DNA of 64,000 bases from positions 1 to 64,000 of the forward strand of contig NZ_SSBJ01000032.1 of NCBI RefSeq assembly GCF_004795055.1, given 5' to 3'. A program made the position numbers and the translations under genes. Positions 53,776 through 62,600 of this stretch are shown one piece after another. The notes under the pieces are model-generated. The model had not been told where the DNA came from, did not search any database, and worked only from the letters and a program-made list of their open reading frames with translations. This DNA comes from Streptomyces sp. A1136. Its GTDB lineage: Bacteria; Actinomycetota; Actinomycetes; Streptomycetales; Streptomycetaceae. Position 1 is the first letter of the stretch; the number at the start of each line of letters is the position of its first letter.

Positions 53776-56700
53776 ATGCGGGACAGCCATCGCGGTGAGG
53801 CCGAGCGACTGTTGGAGCGGGCCGTGGAGGAGGAGGCGCGGCGGGCGACGGCGGGGGCGCCCGTCGACAAGGCGGCGCTGCTCGCGCGGGGCCGGGAGGC
53901 GCTGGACCGGATCGCCGAGGCCGCCGCCGAGGAGTACGAGGCGTACGTAAGGGCGCTGGACGAGGCGGCGGCCGGGGAGGAGTCCCTGGCCGAGGCCTTC
54001 CGCCGGGCGAACACCTCCACCGCCCTGCTGGTGACCGGTGTCGCCGCGGCGGCCGCCGCCGGCGCCGACCTGGCCTTCGGCGTGACGGCGGGTACCGCCC
54101 TCAGCGCGGGCCTCGTCGCGGGCGTCGCGGGGGCCGCGGCGACGGTGGCCAAGGTGACGGCGCTGCACCTGCCGGCCGCGAACCGGCGGGCCGGCGTCTC
54201 GGGTCGGCCGGGCGGCGCCGAGCAGTTGCGGCTCCACTGGCTCTCGGTGCTGGAGGTACGCGGGATACGCCCCTTCCTGGAGCAGCAACGGCTGGTGGCG
54301 GCGGGCCGCACCGGCTCGCGCGGCCCGGTCGGGGCGGCCGGCGGTGTCGTCGGCCTCGCCAAGCAGCCCGCGGGCGGGAGCGGTCCCGCGCTGCGCGGCA
54401 CGGACCGCAGCGCGCAGGCCCGTCGACGCGCCGCGCTGGAGCAGTCCTTCGGGCAGCTCCCCCAGGCGGAGCCGGTGTTCGCGGGGCGGCGGGAGGAGCT
54501 GGCCCGGATCGTACGGTGGGTCCAGGCGGCGCGGGCCGGTACCGAGACCCGGCCGGTGGTCGTGGTGCTGCACGGGGAGCCGGGTTCGGGCCGCACGGCC
54601 CTGGCGCTGCGCGCGGCGGCCGCGCTGCGGGACCAGTTCCGGGGCGCGTGCGTGGTGGACCTGCGGGGTGGGGCGGCGGAGGCGGGCCAGGCCCCCCTGC
54701 CCACCCGTGAGGCACTGTTGCACCTGATGAACCGGCTCGGCGCCCCGCGCGAGCAGTTGCTGTTCCGTGAGGGCGCGTCGGCGGAGCAACAGGTGCGGCG
54801 GCTGGGCGAGCTGTACCACCAACACCTCCAGGGGCAGCCGGTGACGGTGGTCCTGGACGACGCGGTGGACCCGGCGCAGGTCCGCGCGCTGGTGCCGGAG
54901 CGTTCGGAGAGCCTGGTGTTGGTGACGGCGCCCGGCCCGCTGGAGCTGCCGCGGGACCTCGCGGCCTGGGTGCACCAATTGCCGGTCGCGCGCCTGGCCC
55001 GGCCGGAGGCCGCCGAACTGGTCCGGGCGTCGGTCGAGGCCGCGGGCGGCGCCCCGTACGACGAGGGAGCGGAGGCGGCCCTCCTGGAACTCGGAGCCGG
55101 GCTGCCGCTCGCGTTGCGGGTGCTGGCCCCGTTGGGCCCGGTGCCGGGGCCGGCCGGCGGCGGACTCGAAGCGGCGCTGGCCTTGGCCTACGTACGCCTG
55201 CCCGAGGAGCGGCGGCGGTTGCTGCGGCGGCTCACCCTGGCCGGGCGCGCCTCGCTCGGCCCGTCGGCGGCGGCCGCGCTGATCGACGCCGACCCGGTGG
55301 AGGCCGGGCGGATGCTGCGCGAACTGGCGGACGCGGGGCTGCTGGACCACGTGCGCGGCGAGCGGTACCGGATGCACGACGCGGTGCGCGCGTACGCGGC
55401 GGCGCGGCTCGCGGCCGACGAGGACCGGGCCCTGGCGGCGGCCGCGCACGAGCGGCTGATCCTGGGCTACGCGCAACTGGCCGACTCGGTGATCCGGATG
55501 GTCGACGGGAAGACGTCGACGCGCGCCCACCACTTCGGCGGCCACGGCTTCGCCTCCCTCGACGCGGCGCTGCGCTGGTTGGACGACGAGTCGAGCTTCA
55601 TCACGGCGGCGCTGCGGCACGCGCAGGACGTGGACCAGCAGGCGGTCCTGGCCCTGCTGGGCGCGCTCTGCGACTTCTGCCTGCTGCGCGGGGACCTCTA
55701 CCGGCTGGGGGAGATCAACGAGTTGGCGCGGGCCGTGGAGGGCGGCCGGGCCGGCCCGGGCGGCCGGCTGGCGCGCTCGGTGCAGTGGCGTACGGGCATC
55801 GCGGCGCGCCAGCTCGGTGACCTGGACAAGGCCCGCACCACCTTGACGTCGGTGGTCGACCAGTACATGGAGGCCGAGCAGGAGGCGGGCGCGGCCATGG
55901 CGCTGGTCTCCCTCGGCATCACGCTGCACCACCAGGGCAATCTCCCGGAGGCGGCGGCCCGGCTGCGCGAGGCGCTGACGCTACAGGAGGCGGACGACCT
56001 TGCGGGCGACCGCGCGTGGGGGCTGCACGCGCTCGCGGCGGTGGAGCGTGACCGGGGGCTCCTCGCGGAGGCGCTGTCCCTGCTGGAGCGCTCGCTCGCG
56101 CTGCACCGGGAGAGCGAGAGCGTGCACGGCGAGGCGTGGGCGCACCTCCAGCTGGGGCAGGTCCACCTGCGCCTGGACGCGGTGGAGCGGGCGGAGGCGG
56201 AGCTGCGCCTGGCCCTGGAGCTGTACGGGCGCACCCGCGACGACCGCGGTGAGGCGTGGGCGCTGACCCAGCTGGGCCGGGCCCGGGTCGTCGCCGGGGA
56301 CGCGCAGCCGGCGCTGGAGCGGCTGCGGGACGCGCTGGCCCGCCATCGGCTCGCGGAGGACGCGCGGGGCGAGGCGTGGACGCTGTACTACCTCGGTCAG
56401 GCGCTGGAGGAGGGCGGGGAGCGGGACGCGGCGGTGCGGGAGCTGGAGCGGTCCCGGGCGATGTTCTCGCGGATGCGGGACGTGTACGGGCTGGCGCACG
56501 CCCGTCACCACTCGGGCCGGGTGACCCGCGACCAGCGGGCGGCGCAGACGGGGAACCTGCGCAACTCCGGTTTCGCCCGACAGCTGCTGGTGGACGCGCG
56601 CGCCGACTTCCGGCGGATCGGGCTGGCGCACGGGGAGGGGTGGACCTGCCTGGAGCTGGCGGTGATCGACGCGGGCAACGGCCGGCTGTCGCAGGCACTG

Positions 56701-57021
56701 GTCCTGTGCGAGGAGGCGGCGCGGCTGTTCGTGTCGTACGGGGACCTGCGCGGCGAGGACTGGGCCCGCTTCCTGCGCTGCACGCTGCTGCCGTACGCCG
56801 TGCCGTCGGCCCCGGCCGACCCCCAGCAGGCCGCGGCGGAACTGGCCCGGCTGTCGGCGGCCCCGCATCCGCTGCGGGACGGCCGGCTGGCGGACTGCCT
56901 GGACTCCTACGCGGTGATCCTGGGCCGGGGCGTGGACCCGGCGGAGGGCTGGCAGGCCTGGCGCCTGGGCCTGGTGCCGAACCTCCACTCCCGGGAGATC
57001 ATGGGCGTCCGCGTGCCGTGA
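53776..57021 (+). CDS. Membrane-associated NB-ARC/TPR signalling protein
   Basis: The 1081-aa protein has an acidic helical N terminus (1-75), two hydrophobic segments (about 76-125), a P-loop NTPase of the NB-ARC/STAND type (about 220-560) and 9-10 tetratricopeptide repeats (about 620-1000). The Walker A is GEPGSGRT (267-274), with Arg where Lys is usual. Walker B is VTVVLDDAVD and an MHD motif is present (YRMHDAVRAYAA). No SARP or DNA-binding domain is seen, unlike AfsR. The start follows GAGGGGA. Role unknown; a STAND-type sensor switch is likely. Confidence 0.85.
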   Translation: MRDSHRGEAERLLERAVEEEARRATAGAPVDKAALLARGREALDRIAEAAAEEYEAYVRALDEAAAGEESLAEAFRRANTSTALLVTGVAAAAAAGADLAFGVTAGTALSAGLVAGVAGAAATVAKVTALHLPAANRRAGVSGRPGGAEQLRLHWLSVLEVRGIRPFLEQQRLVAAGRTGSRGPVGAAGGVVGLAKQPAGGSGPALRGTDRSAQARRRAALEQSFGQLPQAEPVFAGRREELARIVRWVQAARAGTETRPVVVVLHGEPGSGRTALALRAAAALRDQFRGACVVDLRGGAAEAGQAPLPTREALLHLMNRLGAPREQLLFREGASAEQQVRRLGELYHQHLQGQPVTVVLDDAVDPAQVRALVPERSESLVLVTAPGPLELPRDLAAWVHQLPVARLARPEAAELVRASVEAAGGAPYDEGAEAALLELGAGLPLALRVLAPLGPVPGPAGGGLEAALALAYVRLPEERRRLLRRLTLAGRASLGPSAAAALIDADPVEAGRMLRELADAGLLDHVRGERYRMHDAVRAYAAARLAADEDRALAAAAHERLILGYAQLADSVIRMVDGKTSTRAHHFGGHGFASLDAALRWLDDESSFITAALRHAQDVDQQAVLALLGALCDFCLLRGDLYRLGEINELARAVEGGRAGPGGRLARSVQWRTGIAARQLGDLDKARTTLTSVVDQYMEAEQEAGAAMALVSLGITLHHQGNLPEAAARLREALTLQEADDLAGDRAWGLHALAAVERDRGLLAEALSLLERSLALHRESESVHGEAWAHLQLGQVHLRLDAVERAEAELRLALELYGRTRDDRGEAWALTQLGRARVVAGDAQPALERLRDALARHRLAEDARGEAWTLYYLGQALEEGGERDAAVRELERSRAMFSRMRDVYGLAHARHHSGRVTRDQRAAQTGNLRNSGFARQLLVDARADFRRIGLAHGEGWTCLELAVIDAGNGRLSQALVLCEEAARLFVSYGDLRGEDWARFLRCTLLPYAVPSAPADPQQAAAELARLSAAPHPLRDGRLADCLDSYAVILGRGVDPAEGWQAWRLGLVPNLHSREIMGVRVP

Positions 57022-57123
57022 CGACGCGAGGCCGCGCCGTGACCGCGCACCGGCGTGGCTGCCGCCGCCGTGACGGTCGTGGGGTGACCGTCCTGCGGTG
57101 ACCGGCGCGGAGCTGACCGCGCC

Positions 57124-57155
57124 GTGCCGTGACCGAGTCGGCCCGGTCACGGCAC
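57124..57155. terminator. Hairpin between the NB-ARC/TPR and small membrane protein genes
   Basis: A 12-bp perfect stem (57124-57135 with 57144-57155) has an 8-nt loop and lies between two converging genes. The surrounding ~100 bp repeat GTGACC-like motifs. Confidence 0.7.
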
Positions 57156-57172
57156 CCGGCGACGCGGGGCGG

Positions 57173-57394
57173 CTACGGCGTGCGGCTCTCCGGGGCGGGG
57201 GCGACCGGCTCGGGCGCCTCCTGGAAGTCGACCCGGGCCATGTGCCGGCTCATGGACTTCATCAGGCCCCACACCCCGAGGGCGAGAGCGGCGAACACGA
57301 TGAACCCGAGGAGCCCGGGGGTCACCTTGTTCTTGTCGAAGGTGTCGGCGGCCAGCGGAAGGAGCTGGGTGACTGCTGCCTGCGTAGCGCTCAT
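57173..57394 (-). CDS. Small membrane protein coupled to mca
   Basis: The 73-aa product has one membrane segment (GLLGFIVFAALALGVWGLMK) with a polar, Pro-rich C terminus. It begins 2 bp after mca and probably shares its transcript. I recognise no family. It might tether or modulate Mca, but this is inference from linkage. Confidence 0.78.
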   Translation of the reverse strand: MSATQAAVTQLLPLAADTFDKNKVTPGLLGFIVFAALALGVWGLMKSMSRHMARVDFQEAPEPVAPAPESRTP

Positions 57395-57396
57395 GG

Positions 57397-58278
57397 CTAT
57401 GCATTCTCCCGGATGCCCGCGAAGAGGTCGGACTCGGGGAGGGTGGTGTCCACGAACGACTTCGCCAGCTCGTACTCCTCGGTGGGCCAGACCTCCTTCT
57501 GGATCTCCATCGGGACGTGGAACCAGCCGCCGTCGGGGTCGATCTGCGTGGCGTGCGCGATGAGCGCCTTGTCACGGATCTCGAAGAAGTCGGCGCACGG
57601 GACGTGCGTGGTCAGCGTCCGCTCCTTGCGCTCGAACTCCTTCCAGCGCTCCAGCCACTCCCCGTAGGGGGACTCCAGGCCGCGGGAGAGCAGCGCCTCG
57701 TGCAGGGCGATGGTGCGCGGCTTGTTGAAGCCCTGGTTGTAGTAGAGCTTCTGCGGCTGGTAGGCGGGGCCGAACTCGGCCTCCGGGTACTTCTCGGTGT
57801 CGGCCGCGCCGTCGAAGGCGACCATCGTGACCTTGTGGGTCATGATGTGGTCGGGGTGCGGGTACCCGCCGTTCTCGTCGTACGTGGTGATGACCTGCGG
57901 CCGGAAGGCGCGGATCTTCCTCACCAGCCGACCGGCGGCCTCGTCGACGTCGGCGAGCGCGAAGCAACCCTCCGGCAGCGGCGGCAGCGGGTCGCCCTCG
58001 GGCAGCCCGGAGTCGACGTAGCCGAGCCACTCCTGCTCGACGCCGAGGATCTCGCGCGCCTCGTCCATCTCCTTCGCGCGCACCTCGTGGATGTGCTCCT
58101 CGATGTACTTGTCACCCTGGAGCTTGGGGTTCAGGATCGAGCCGCGCTCGCCCCCGGTGCAGGTCACGACCAGCACGGGCACCCCCTCGGACACGTACTT
58201 GGCCATGGTGGCCGCGCCCTTGCTCGACTCGTCGTCGGGGTGGGCATGGACGGCCATCAGTCGAAGCTGCTCGGTCAA
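57397..58278 (-). CDS. mca: Mycothiol S-conjugate amidase
   Basis: The 293-aa zinc amidase cleaves mycothiol conjugates, releasing mercapturic acids for detoxification. The metal site is AVHAHPDDESSKGA plus PHPDHIMTH, as in the LmbE/MshB/Mca family. EYELAKSFVDTTLPESDLF near the C terminus is Mca-like rather than MshB. Presence of Mca confirms a mycothiol-producing actinomycete. Confidence 0.96.
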   Translation of the reverse strand: MTEQLRLMAVHAHPDDESSKGAATMAKYVSEGVPVLVVTCTGGERGSILNPKLQGDKYIEEHIHEVRAKEMDEAREILGVEQEWLGYVDSGLPEGDPLPPLPEGCFALADVDEAAGRLVRKIRAFRPQVITTYDENGGYPHPDHIMTHKVTMVAFDGAADTEKYPEAEFGPAYQPQKLYYNQGFNKPRTIALHEALLSRGLESPYGEWLERWKEFERKERTLTTHVPCADFFEIRDKALIAHATQIDPDGGWFHVPMEIQKEVWPTEEYELAKSFVDTTLPESDLFAGIRENA

Positions 58279-58411
58279 GACAGGATCCTCTGTGATTCGT
58301 CAGGGCGAAGGCTTCTATAGTGACCGAATCGGGGGACGGAAAATTCCTGGGGTGGGATCCGGCGGCGGTGCCGCTCCCCGGCCCGCTGGGCCCTCTCGAA
58401 AGGATCGGTCG

Positions 58412-58822
58412 ATGAGCACGGTGCGCGAGGGAGTGCCCGAGGGCCGGTACGGCCGTACGGCGGACGACCGGGCGGACCGGAAGCTCAAGATCGTCGGCTC
58501 GGTGCTCGGGGTGACGCTGCTGGGCGTCGTCGGCTGGATCGGCTGGGACTACGTGGCCGGGCAGAGCGTCAGCGCCGAGGTGATCAAGTTCCGGATCGTC
58601 TCCGCGAGCGAGGTCAAGGTCCACTTGGAGGTCCGCAAGGACGCCTCCGTCACCGGCGTGTGCACGCTCAGCTCCCAGGACAAGGACCACGGCGAGGTGG
58701 GCCGGGCCGACTTCACCTTCGCGCAGCGCGACACGCGCGTGGACGAGGTCGTCTCGCTCAAGACCACGGGACGCGCGACGATGGTGGAGCTGGTGGGCTG
58801 CCAGGCGGCTGCCGCACGCTGA
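58412..58822 (+). CDS. DUF4307 membrane protein
   Basis: The 136-aa protein has a cytoplasmic N terminus (EGRYGRTADDRADRKL), one membrane segment (IVGSVLGVTLLGVVGWIGWDY) and a beta-rich outer domain with two cysteines (TGVCTLSS and LVGCQ). This matches DUF4307, commonly divergent from mca in actinobacteria. The function is unknown. The ATG follows AAAGGATC. Confidence 0.9.
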   Translation: MSTVREGVPEGRYGRTADDRADRKLKIVGSVLGVTLLGVVGWIGWDYVAGQSVSAEVIKFRIVSASEVKVHLEVRKDASVTGVCTLSSQDKDHGEVGRADFTFAQRDTRVDEVVSLKTTGRATMVELVGCQAAAAR

Positions 58823-58968
58823 TCCGGCCGGTGCGCGGGGGGCTCCGTGACCGGCGATGACACACTTCATACGGAAGGTGTCCTCCCCCTTTTCTTCCCG
58901 AATTGTTAGGCTCGTGGTTTCGTCCGCCGCTGGCGGCTTGTAGTCCCCTGTACCGACGAGGAGCACCC

Positions 58969-59466
58969 GTGACCCAGACGAGCGAGAGCGTCACCTGGCT
59001 GACCCAGGCGGCGTACGACCAGCTTAAGGCGGAGCTGGACTACCTCTCTGGTCCTGCCCGCACGGAGATCGCGGCCAAGATCGCGGCCGCGCGCGAAGAG
59101 GGCGACCTCCGGGAGAACGGCGGCTACCACGCGGCCAAGGAGGAGCAGGGCAAGCAGGAGCTGCGCGTGCGCCAGCTGACGCAGCTGCTGGAGAACGCCA
59201 AGGTCGGCACGGCGCCCGCCTCCGACGGCGTGGTGGCCCCCGGCACCCTCGTAAAGATCGCCTTCGACGGCGACGAGGACGACACCATGGAGTTCCTGCT
59301 GGCCTCGCGCGAGTACGCGTCCTCGGACTTCGAGACGTACTCCCCGCAGTCGCCGCTGGGCACGGGCGTGATGGGCAAGACGATCGGCGAGAACGCCGAG
59401 TACGAGCTGCCCAACGGCAAGAAGGCGGCCGTCAAGATCCTCGACGTCAAGCCGTTCACCGGCTGA
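58969..59466 (+). CDS. greA: Transcription elongation factor GreA
   Basis: The 165-aa protein has the N-terminal coiled coil, with AYDQLKAELDYLSGPARTEI and IAAAREEGDLRENGGYHAAK, and the C-terminal FKBP-like domain ending in KKAAVKILDVKPF. It rescues backtracked RNA polymerase by transcript cleavage. GTG 58969 follows GAGGAGC with normal spacing. Confidence 0.96.
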   Translation: MTQTSESVTWLTQAAYDQLKAELDYLSGPARTEIAAKIAAAREEGDLRENGGYHAAKEEQGKQELRVRQLTQLLENAKVGTAPASDGVVAPGTLVKIAFDGDEDDTMEFLLASREYASSDFETYSPQSPLGTGVMGKTIGENAEYELPNGKKAAVKILDVKPFTG

Positions 59467-59495
59467 TCACCCCCCTTCATCGGGACATGCGCGCA

Positions 59496-59522
59496 CGCCC
59501 GGCCGGACCATCCGGCCGGGCG
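59496..59522 (+). terminator. Terminator after greA
   Basis: A perfect 12-bp stem (59496-59507 with 59511-59522) has a 3-nt loop, 30 bp after the greA stop. The facing threonine dehydratase transcript also ends near it. Confidence 0.75.
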
Positions 59523-59625
59523 TCCGTGTATCCGCGCGAGCCGACGGCCGCGCCGTCGGCGGGCGGCATCCGCCCCGGCCCGGGCGGGACCCGCACCGGC
59601 CCGGGCGGGAGTCTCGCGACACGCC

Positions 59626-60858
59626 TCAGCCGATGACCTTGTAGCCCGCGCCGTGGAGCGACCGGGCGACCTCCGTGCAGTGTTCCGGCCCTTTCGTCTC
59701 CAGGTGCAGTTCGACCTCCACCTCCGTGAGGCCGAGCCTCGGGTCGGTCCGTACGTGGCTCACGTCCAGCACGTTCGCGTCGACCACCGACAGCACTCCC
59801 AGCAGCCCGGCCAGCGCCCCCGGTCGGTCCGTGACGCGCAGCCGCAGGGACAGGTAGCGGCCCGCCGCCGCCATGCCGTGGCGCAGGATGCGCTGGAGCA
59901 GCAGCGGATCGATGTTGCCGCCGGACAGCACCGCGACGACCGGACCGCCGCCGTACAGCTCGGGTTCGCTCAACAGGGCGGCCACCGGGCTGCACCCCGC
60001 CGGCTCGACCACCAGTTTCGCCCGCTCCAGGCACAGCAGCAGGGCGCTGGACAGCGCGTCCTCCGACACCGTACGGACCTCGTCGAGCAGCTCGTCGATG
60101 ATCCGGAAGGGGACGTCGCCGGGCCGGCCGACCTTGATGCCGTCCGCCATCGTGACCGGGCGCTCGATCGACACCGGATGCCCGGCCTTCAGCGAGGGCG
60201 GGTAGGCGGCCGCGCCGGCCGCCTGGACGCCGACGACCCGTACGTCCGGGCGCAGCGCCTTGACCGCGACCGCGATCCCGGCGGCGAGCCCGCCGCCGCC
60301 GACACCGACCAGGATGGTCCGCACCTCCGGGCACTGTTCGAGGATCTCCAGGCCGACCGTGCCCTGGCCGGCGATGATGTCGCGGTGGTCGAAGGGGTGG
60401 ATGAACACCGCCCCGGTGCGGTCCGCGTACTCCTGCGCGGCGGCGAGGGTCTCGTCGACGACCTGGCCGTGCAGCAGCACCTCGGCGCCGTACTCCCGGG
60501 TCGCGGCCACCTTGGGCAGGGGCGCGCCGACCGGCATGAACACCGTCGAGCGGACCCCGAGCAGCGAGGAGGCCAGGGCCACGCCCTGAGCGTGGTTGCC
60601 CGCGCTGGCCGCGACGACGCCGGCCGCCCGCTGCTCGGGGCGCAGTCCGGCGATGCGCACGTACGCCCCGCGCAGCTTGAAGGAACCCGTCCGCTGGAGG
60701 TTCTCGCACTTGAAGTGGACCGGGGAGCCGGTCAGCGCGGAAAGGTGGCGGCTGCCCTCCACGGGGGTCATCCGCGAGACGCCCGACAGCATCTTCTGGG
60801 CACCCCGCACGTCGTCGAGGATGACCTGCGGTACGGGCTGGGGAACGCGGTAGTTCAT
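59626..60858 (-). CDS. ilvA: Threonine ammonia-lyase (threonine dehydratase)
   Basis: The 410-aa PLP enzyme turns threonine into 2-oxobutyrate and ammonia. The PLP Lys lies in NLQRTGSFKLRGA, the phosphate loop is GVGGGGLAAG, and a single C-terminal ACT domain (about 330-410) ends with YKVIG. One ACT domain and this length suggest the shorter, possibly catabolic, type rather than the two-ACT biosynthetic enzyme. The ATG at 60858 is the family start. Confidence 0.93.
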   Translation of the reverse strand: MNYRVPQPVPQVILDDVRGAQKMLSGVSRMTPVEGSRHLSALTGSPVHFKCENLQRTGSFKLRGAYVRIAGLRPEQRAAGVVAASAGNHAQGVALASSLLGVRSTVFMPVGAPLPKVAATREYGAEVLLHGQVVDETLAAAQEYADRTGAVFIHPFDHRDIIAGQGTVGLEILEQCPEVRTILVGVGGGGLAAGIAVAVKALRPDVRVVGVQAAGAAAYPPSLKAGHPVSIERPVTMADGIKVGRPGDVPFRIIDELLDEVRTVSEDALSSALLLCLERAKLVVEPAGCSPVAALLSEPELYGGGPVVAVLSGGNIDPLLLQRILRHGMAAAGRYLSLRLRVTDRPGALAGLLGVLSVVDANVLDVSHVRTDPRLGLTEVEVELHLETKGPEHCTEVARSLHGAGYKVIG

Positions 60859-60930
60859 GCGGCCAGTCTCGCAGCCGGCGCGCCCGGCGGCTGGCCCGCG
60901 AGGAGCGGCCCGGGCCGGCCCCGTGACCCG

Positions 60931-60976
60931 GCGAAAGGCCCGGCGAAGGGCCCGGCGAAGGGTCGGCGAGGGTTCG
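60931..60976. repeat. ~12-bp G-rich tandem units
   Basis: Four degenerate units (GCGAAAGGCCCG, GCGAAGGGCCCG, GCGAAGGGTCG, GCGAGGGTTCG) lie just upstream of ilvA. They are non-coding. Confidence 0.6.
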
Positions 60977-61132
60977 GGGTGAGGGCGGGGTGAGTGCGGG
61001 GCGAAGGCCGCGGGCGAGGGGATCGCCCCCTCGTCGGGTGCGGCCGGCCCTGAACCGATCCCACGGGGAGAGGGCGATATCTCGCCATGCGGGACGGGGC
61101 CGGCGCGGTGGTCGGCGGTGCCCGTATCAGTT

Positions 61133-61151
61133 CTCGTACAGGGCGTACGAG
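61133..61151. promoter_or_regulatory. Palindrome upstream of the MarR gene
   Basis: CTCGTAC and GTACGAG arms flank AGGGC, 65 bp before the marR ATG. It has the symmetry expected of a MarR-type dimer operator and could control both divergent genes. Confidence 0.45.
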
Positions 61152-61216
61152 CCGCCGTGTGGCCGCGTACTCTGTCCACCATCCTTGTCGGACCCACGCG
61201 AAGAGAGCCCACGGCC

Positions 61217-61738
61217 ATGCCCTCCATCCCGGCCAGTTCCGACCTGCCCACGGCGGCCGAAACGCCCGCCGAAGCCGGTCTCCTCGACGCGCTCCAGCAC
61301 CAGGTGGCGGTCTTCGCCCGCCGCGCGGAGCAGACCCGTCTCGGTGGGGTGGGCCAGGCCCGCAACTCGATGGACCGCGCCGCCTACCTGCTGTTGAACC
61401 GGCTCGACCTGGAAGGGCCCATGGGCGTCAAGGCGCTCGCGGGCGGCATGGGGATCGACTCCTCCACCGTCACCCGGCAGGTGGCCCCGCTCGTCGACAG
61501 CGGCCTGGTCAAGCGCACCTCCCACCCCGAGGACGGCCGGGCCGTGGTGCTCGCGCTGTCCCCGCGCGGGCTGGCGCGGCTGGAAGAGGTGCGTTCCTCG
61601 CGGCGCGAGCTGATGGCCCGGGTGACGCGGGACTGGACCGAGGAGGAGCGCGAGGCGTTCACCTCGCTGCTGACCCGGTTCAACGTGTCGCTGTCGGAGC
61701 TGATGGCCTCCGTGGTGGACGCCGGTCCGGCGTCCTGA
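61217..61738 (+). CDS. MarR-family regulator
   Basis: The 173-aa regulator has the MarR winged helix (LAGGMGIDSSTVTRQVAPLV then VKRTSHPEDGRAVVLALSPRG) with flanking dimerisation helices. The ATG at 61217 gives MPSIPASS. It is divergent from ilvA and probably autoregulates. Confidence 0.93.
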   Translation: MPSIPASSDLPTAAETPAEAGLLDALQHQVAVFARRAEQTRLGGVGQARNSMDRAAYLLLNRLDLEGPMGVKALAGGMGIDSSTVTRQVAPLVDSGLVKRTSHPEDGRAVVLALSPRGLARLEEVRSSRRELMARVTRDWTEEEREAFTSLLTRFNVSLSELMASVVDAGPAS

Positions 61739-61810
61739 ACCCGTCGGGCGGGAGCGCGCGCATCCCGCCCCGTCCCACCCCTTGACCCGGATGGTGCCCC
61801 CGGCCGCACT

Positions 61811-62269
61811 ATGTGGCCCATGGCGGCTGTGGACCACCGGGCGGGGCCCTTCGCGGAGTTCGAGGCGTTCGTCGCGGGCGCGGCGGGCCGACTGCTGCAC
61901 GTCGCGGTCCTGCTGACGGGCGAGCCCGAGGACGACCCGCCCACCGCCCGCCGGCTCCTCGCGGGCGCGCTGGCCCGGACGTACGCGCACTGGCGCAGGC
62001 TGCGCGCGGACGACCCGTACGAGTTCACGCGCCGTCAGCTGTGCGCCGCCTACGCCCGCACCGCCTGGCGGCACCCCGGCGGCGGTGGCGTCCTCGCCCG
62101 GCTGAGCCCACAGGAGCGGCTCGTACTGGTGCTACGGGTCTACGAGGGCGTCGCGGAGGAGGTCACGGCCGCGCAGCTCGGGCTGCCGCCCGAGCGCGTG
62201 GAGGCACTGCGGGCCGGGGCCCTCGCCAAGCTGCGCGCCGCGCCGACCGACGGGGGGCAGGTGGCGTGA
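61811..62269 (+). CDS. Degenerate SigE-like ECF sigma factor
   Basis: The 152-aa protein resembles actinobacterial SigE-family sigma factors at both ends: FEAFVAGAAGRLLHVAVLLTG (region 2 start) and LSPQERLVLVLRVYEGVAEE with GLPPERVEALRAGALAKLR (region 4). The region 2 core that binds RNA polymerase and the -10 (usually AEDLVQ-like) is altered to DDPPTARRLLAGALART. It may be a non-canonical sigma or a regulator derived from one. Starts at 61811 or 61820. Confidence 0.78.
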   Translation: MWPMAAVDHRAGPFAEFEAFVAGAAGRLLHVAVLLTGEPEDDPPTARRLLAGALARTYAHWRRLRADDPYEFTRRQLCAAYARTAWRHPGGGGVLARLSPQERLVLVLRVYEGVAEEVTAAQLGLPPERVEALRAGALAKLRAAPTDGGQVA

Positions 62270-62520
62270 GCGGCTTCCGGGACCCCAAGGAGGACCAGGT
62301 CAGGCGGCTGCTGGAGGGTCCGCACCCGCCGGTGCCGGCCGGGTTGGCGGCGGCTGCCGCGGCCCGCGGCGCCCGACTGCTGCGGCGCTACCGGGCGCTG
62401 CGACGGTTCGGCTGGGCGGTGCTCCTCGCGGCGGCCGCGGCCTTCACGGTGTGGGCCGCCCTGACCCGCCCGTGGGCGACGCCGCCGAGCGGTGTTTCCC
62501 CGCCCCTGGAGGGCTGGTGA
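62266..62520 (+). CDS. Small membrane protein coupled to the sigma-like gene
   Basis: The 84-aa product has a basic cytoplasmic segment (DPKEDQVRRLLEGPHPP) and one membrane span (FGWAVLLAAAAAFTVWAAL). Its GTG overlaps the previous stop as GTGA, so it is translationally coupled. It has the place of an anti-sigma factor but lacks the HxxxCxxC zinc motif. Function unknown. Confidence 0.72.
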   Translation: MSGFRDPKEDQVRRLLEGPHPPVPAGLAAAAAARGARLLRRYRALRRFGWAVLLAAAAAFTVWAALTRPWATPPSGVSPPLEGW

Positions 62521-62600
62521 CCACCGCCCGGCGCCGCGCGTTCGCCGCGACGGCCCGGCGTTGCAGCCGGGACCGCGCGAACACGTCCCCGTGACGGGGC

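Larger units (their letters stand above)
60859..61216. other. 358-bp divergent gap between ilvA and the MarR gene
   Basis: No gene is supported. Tandem ~12-bp GCGAAGGGCCCG-like units at 60931-60976 and a G-rich tract to 61020 are followed by a CTCGTAC/GTACGAG palindrome (61133-61151) that may bind MarR. Confidence 0.6.
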
